From: Chloroflexi bacterium RBG_16_64_32
Lineage (GTDB): Bacteria; Chloroflexota; Dehalococcoidia; SM23-28-2; RBG-16-64-32
Assembly: GCA_001795235.1 (NCBI GenBank)
Contig: MGNZ01000124.1
Span: 1 to 6,965 of the forward strand
DNA length: 6,965 nt
Direction of reading: 5' to 3'
Positions 5,413 through 6,965 of the stretch are shown one piece after another; position 1 is the stretch's first letter, and each line of letters starts with the position of its first letter. The position numbers and the translations under genes were made by a program. Under the pieces are notes generated by a model. That model ran no database searches. It was not told the origin of the DNA and saw only the letters and a list, made by a program, of their open reading frames with translations.

Positions 5413-6471
5413 TCAGGACGGCTCGTTGACGGCGCTGGCCGTGGCGCTGCATCCTGCCGCTACCCTAATGACCTTCCCCGCTTTAGCCGACTCGTAGATG
5501 GCGCCGGCCAGAATCTGGGCCTCCAAGCCATCACACCCGCTGCCCAGGGGCTCGTGGCCGCTGCGGATAGCGGAGACGAACTCCTGCCACTCCTCCAGCC
5601 AACTCCGATCTTCGCCGCGGAACTCCGTGATCTCCTCGCGAAAGGGCTCGAGGAACGCGCGCTTTCCCAGCGTTACCCGTTCGGTGCCGTAGCTGCCCCC
5701 CAGTCCATCCACGGATATATAACCATCCCGACCGTAGACCTCAAACGAGAACAGGTTCCGCCACTGGGTCCAGCTGGCATGAAGGGATGCCACCTGTCCC
5801 CCCTCCGTGCTCAGCAGGGCAAAAACGTTATCCTCCAGGGGGGCGATCGGCCAGAAGCTCGTGCAGACCAGTCCGGAAGCGGTCACAAAATCACCCAGGA
5901 ACCAGCGGAAGAGGTCAAGAATGTGCAGGCCCTGGTCCATTAGCTGTCCGCCGCCGCTGATTTCGGCCTGGCTGCGCCACTCGTTCTCGTATCCGGGCCG
6001 GCCCCCGATCCCATGACGGCAGCGAATGTTCATGAGATCGCCGATGCGCTCCTCCGTTACCCACGCATGGGCTTGGTGCAGGCCGGGGTGGTGGCGGTAG
6101 TTGAAACCACACTTTACGGTCAGACCGCTGCGGTGAGCGTCCGAAAGCACCACCTTGGCCGCCTCCAGGTTGTGCGTCAAGGGCTTTTCGCAGAGGACGT
6201 GCTTCCCTAGCTTCACAGCAGCGGTGATCATCTCAGTGTGGAGATGCGGCGGCGTGCAGATAAGGACTGCGGCCGCGTTGGGGTCCTCGACCACTTCCTG
6301 CCACCGCTCCGTAGCCCGGCATCCGAACTGCCCCGCCAACCGCTCTGCCGCCGACAGGTCGACGTCCGCCACAGCTACGAGTCGATCACCGTCGGCGTCG
6401 CTCAGCGCACGGGCGCGGCGCCAACCCTGGAGACCCGCGCCCACGAGGCCTACGCTAATCCCCTGCTTCAC
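5413..6471 (-). CDS. Gfo/Idh/MocA-family oxidoreductase
   Basis: This 352-residue NAD(P)-dependent sugar oxidoreductase has the usual family length. The N-terminal Rossmann domain starts GLVGAGLQGW (GxGxxG at 11-16), with Asp36 after the second strand favouring NAD. The family signature EKP lies at 95-97 (Lys96 is the conserved active-site lysine). GFNYRHHP at 122-129 begins the substrate domain. GGGQLMDQGLHILD at 173-186 supplies the catalytic pair Asp179 and His183. Members commonly oxidise or reduce C3 (sometimes C2 or C4) of sugars, sugar nucleotides or cyclitols. In glycan loci they often make 3-keto sugars for later amination or epimerisation, but no aminotransferase is in the window. 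The start is GTG 6471, 4 nt after the glycosyltransferase stop. It is chosen because it gives the standard short lead to the Rossmann strand, and no in-frame ATG is available before the stop at 6489-6487. Ribosome binding site is weak. Confidence 0.87.
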   Translation of the reverse strand: MKQGISVGLVGAGLQGWRRARALSDADGDRLVAVADVDLSAAERLAGQFGCRATERWQEVVEDPNAAAVLICTPPHLHTEMITAAVKLGKHVLCEKPLTHNLEAAKVVLSDAHRSGLTVKCGFNYRHHPGLHQAHAWVTEERIGDLMNIRCRHGIGGRPGYENEWRSQAEISGGGQLMDQGLHILDLFRWFLGDFVTASGLVCTSFWPIAPLEDNVFALLSTEGGQVASLHASWTQWRNLFSFEVYGRDGYISVDGLGGSYGTERVTLGKRAFLEPFREEITEFRGEDRSWLEEWQEFVSAIRSGHEPLGSGCDGLEAQILAGAIYESAKAGKVIRVAAGCSATASAVNEPS

Positions 6472-6475
6472 GCGC

Positions 6476-6965
6476 TCATCTGTCTTTCAGCGTGGGGGCT
6501 GCGGATGACCCGAATCGTTCACTTAGCAGGACCTTCATGGCTTTGAGACCCTGGTTCCAGCTGCCCAGCTTACTCTCTTCGCCGGACCTGCCACTGTAGG
6601 TCTGGGCGACCTCCCGCACCTTGAGCCCGGCTCTCAACACACGGGCGATCATGAGCGGTTCGTAGTTCCAGCCATCCTCAGCCCAAAGGTACGCTCGGTC
6701 CAGGATGCTCTTCCAGAAAGCGTTGTAGCCGGAACACAGATCGGTAAACCTGGTTCCGTAAAGGAGGTTGCAGGTATTCGCAATGACGAAGTTCCCCAGC
6801 AGCCGGTGAGGCGGCTTCTTCTTCCACCCTGTAGCGAATCTGGAGCCCTTCACGAAATCGTATCCCTGCAGGAGAGGCTCAATGAACCTCGGCATGTCCT
6901 CGGGATCGGTCTCGCCGTCGGCATCCAGAGTGACGATGATCTCCCCGGTTGCCTCCTCGACGCCG
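6476..6965 (-). CDS. Family 2 glycosyltransferase, polyprenyl-phosphate-sugar synthase type (N-terminus outside window)
   Basis: The last 162 residues are visible and the frame stays open to the window edge, so the N-terminal nucleotide-binding half is missing. The visible part begins just before a DADG motif (visible residues 14-17), the metal/nucleotide-binding DxD of GT2 enzymes, followed by DPEDMPRF. Next come KGSR (39-42), a conserved basic/aromatic stretch and TDLCSGYNAF (from residue 74), all typical of the dolichyl-phosphate mannose synthase/undecaprenyl-phosphate glycosyltransferase group. I see no C-terminal membrane segment, so it resembles soluble or peripheral DPM1-like members rather than the membrane-anchored type. 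It would move a sugar from a nucleotide donor to a lipid phosphate at the inner face of the membrane. It is the most upstream visible gene of the minus-strand block. Sugar donor cannot be inferred. Confidence 0.85.
   Translation of the reverse strand, partial: GVEEATGEIIVTLDADGETDPEDMPRFIEPLLQGYDFVKGSRFATGWKKKPPHRLLGNFVIANTCNLLYGTRFTDLCSGYNAFWKSILDRAYLWAEDGWNYEPLMIARVLRAGLKVREVAQTYSGRSGEESKLGSWNQGLKAMKVLLSERFGSSAAPTLKDR

Noticed and set aside
5317..5943. Open frame of 208 codons on the plus strand across the gap and the Gfo/Idh/MocA gene
   Set aside because: It lies opposite two well-supported minus-strand genes, has no recognisable motif, and its sequence looks like antisense translation of the Gfo/Idh/MocA gene.

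Overview
This window looks like part of a surface-glycan or nucleotide-sugar biosynthesis locus from a GC-rich bacterium. It is almost fully coding, with two gene blocks running toward each other. Three of the seven visible starts are non-ATG (TTG, TTG, GTG), which fits a high-GC genome. Nothing in the sequence fixes the taxon. Heptose genes occur in Gram-negative LPS loci but also in S-layer and capsule glycan loci of other bacteria, so I would not go further than 'bacterium'. I see no tRNA, rRNA, CRISPR array, transposase or phage gene.

Plus-strand block (1-2014): the tail of a probable GHMP-type heptose-7-phosphate kinase, a GmhA-like SIS-domain phosphoheptose isomerase, a GmhB-like HAD heptose-bisphosphate phosphatase and a transaldolase. 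The gaps are 21, 1 and 1 nt, so this is one transcription unit. Read as a pathway, transaldolase makes sedoheptulose 7-phosphate, GmhA isomerises it to D-glycero-D-manno-heptose 7-phosphate, the kinase adds the C1 phosphate and GmhB removes the C7 phosphate. This leaves heptose 1-phosphate ready for a nucleotidyltransferase, which is not in the window. The residues that separate transaldolase from fructose-6-phosphate aldolase point to transaldolase.

Convergent spacer (2015-2179): 165 nt with several small GC-rich inverted repeats and no clear intrinsic terminator.

Minus-strand block (6965 down to 2180, in transcription order): a family 2 glycosyltransferase of the polyprenyl-phosphate-sugar synthase type (its N-terminus lies outside the window), a Gfo/Idh/MocA oxidoreductase, an 89-nt gap, a GalE-like NAD-dependent epimerase, a UDP-glucose/GDP-mannose dehydrogenase homologue and a classical SDR. 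The last three overlap (8 nt, then a 4-nt ATGA overlap), which implies translational coupling. This block probably makes and transfers a modified sugar.

The most interesting part is the coupled dehydrogenase/SDR pair. The dehydrogenase keeps most active-site residues of its family but has Thr271 where the catalytic cysteine should be, and Trp20 in place of the second glycine of the Rossmann loop. The SDR keeps Asn, Tyr and Lys of its tetrad but has Ala147 where the serine is expected. Both reading frames are intact. The pair therefore looks like functional enzymes with changed chemistry rather than decaying genes, although the chemistry cannot be read from sequence alone.
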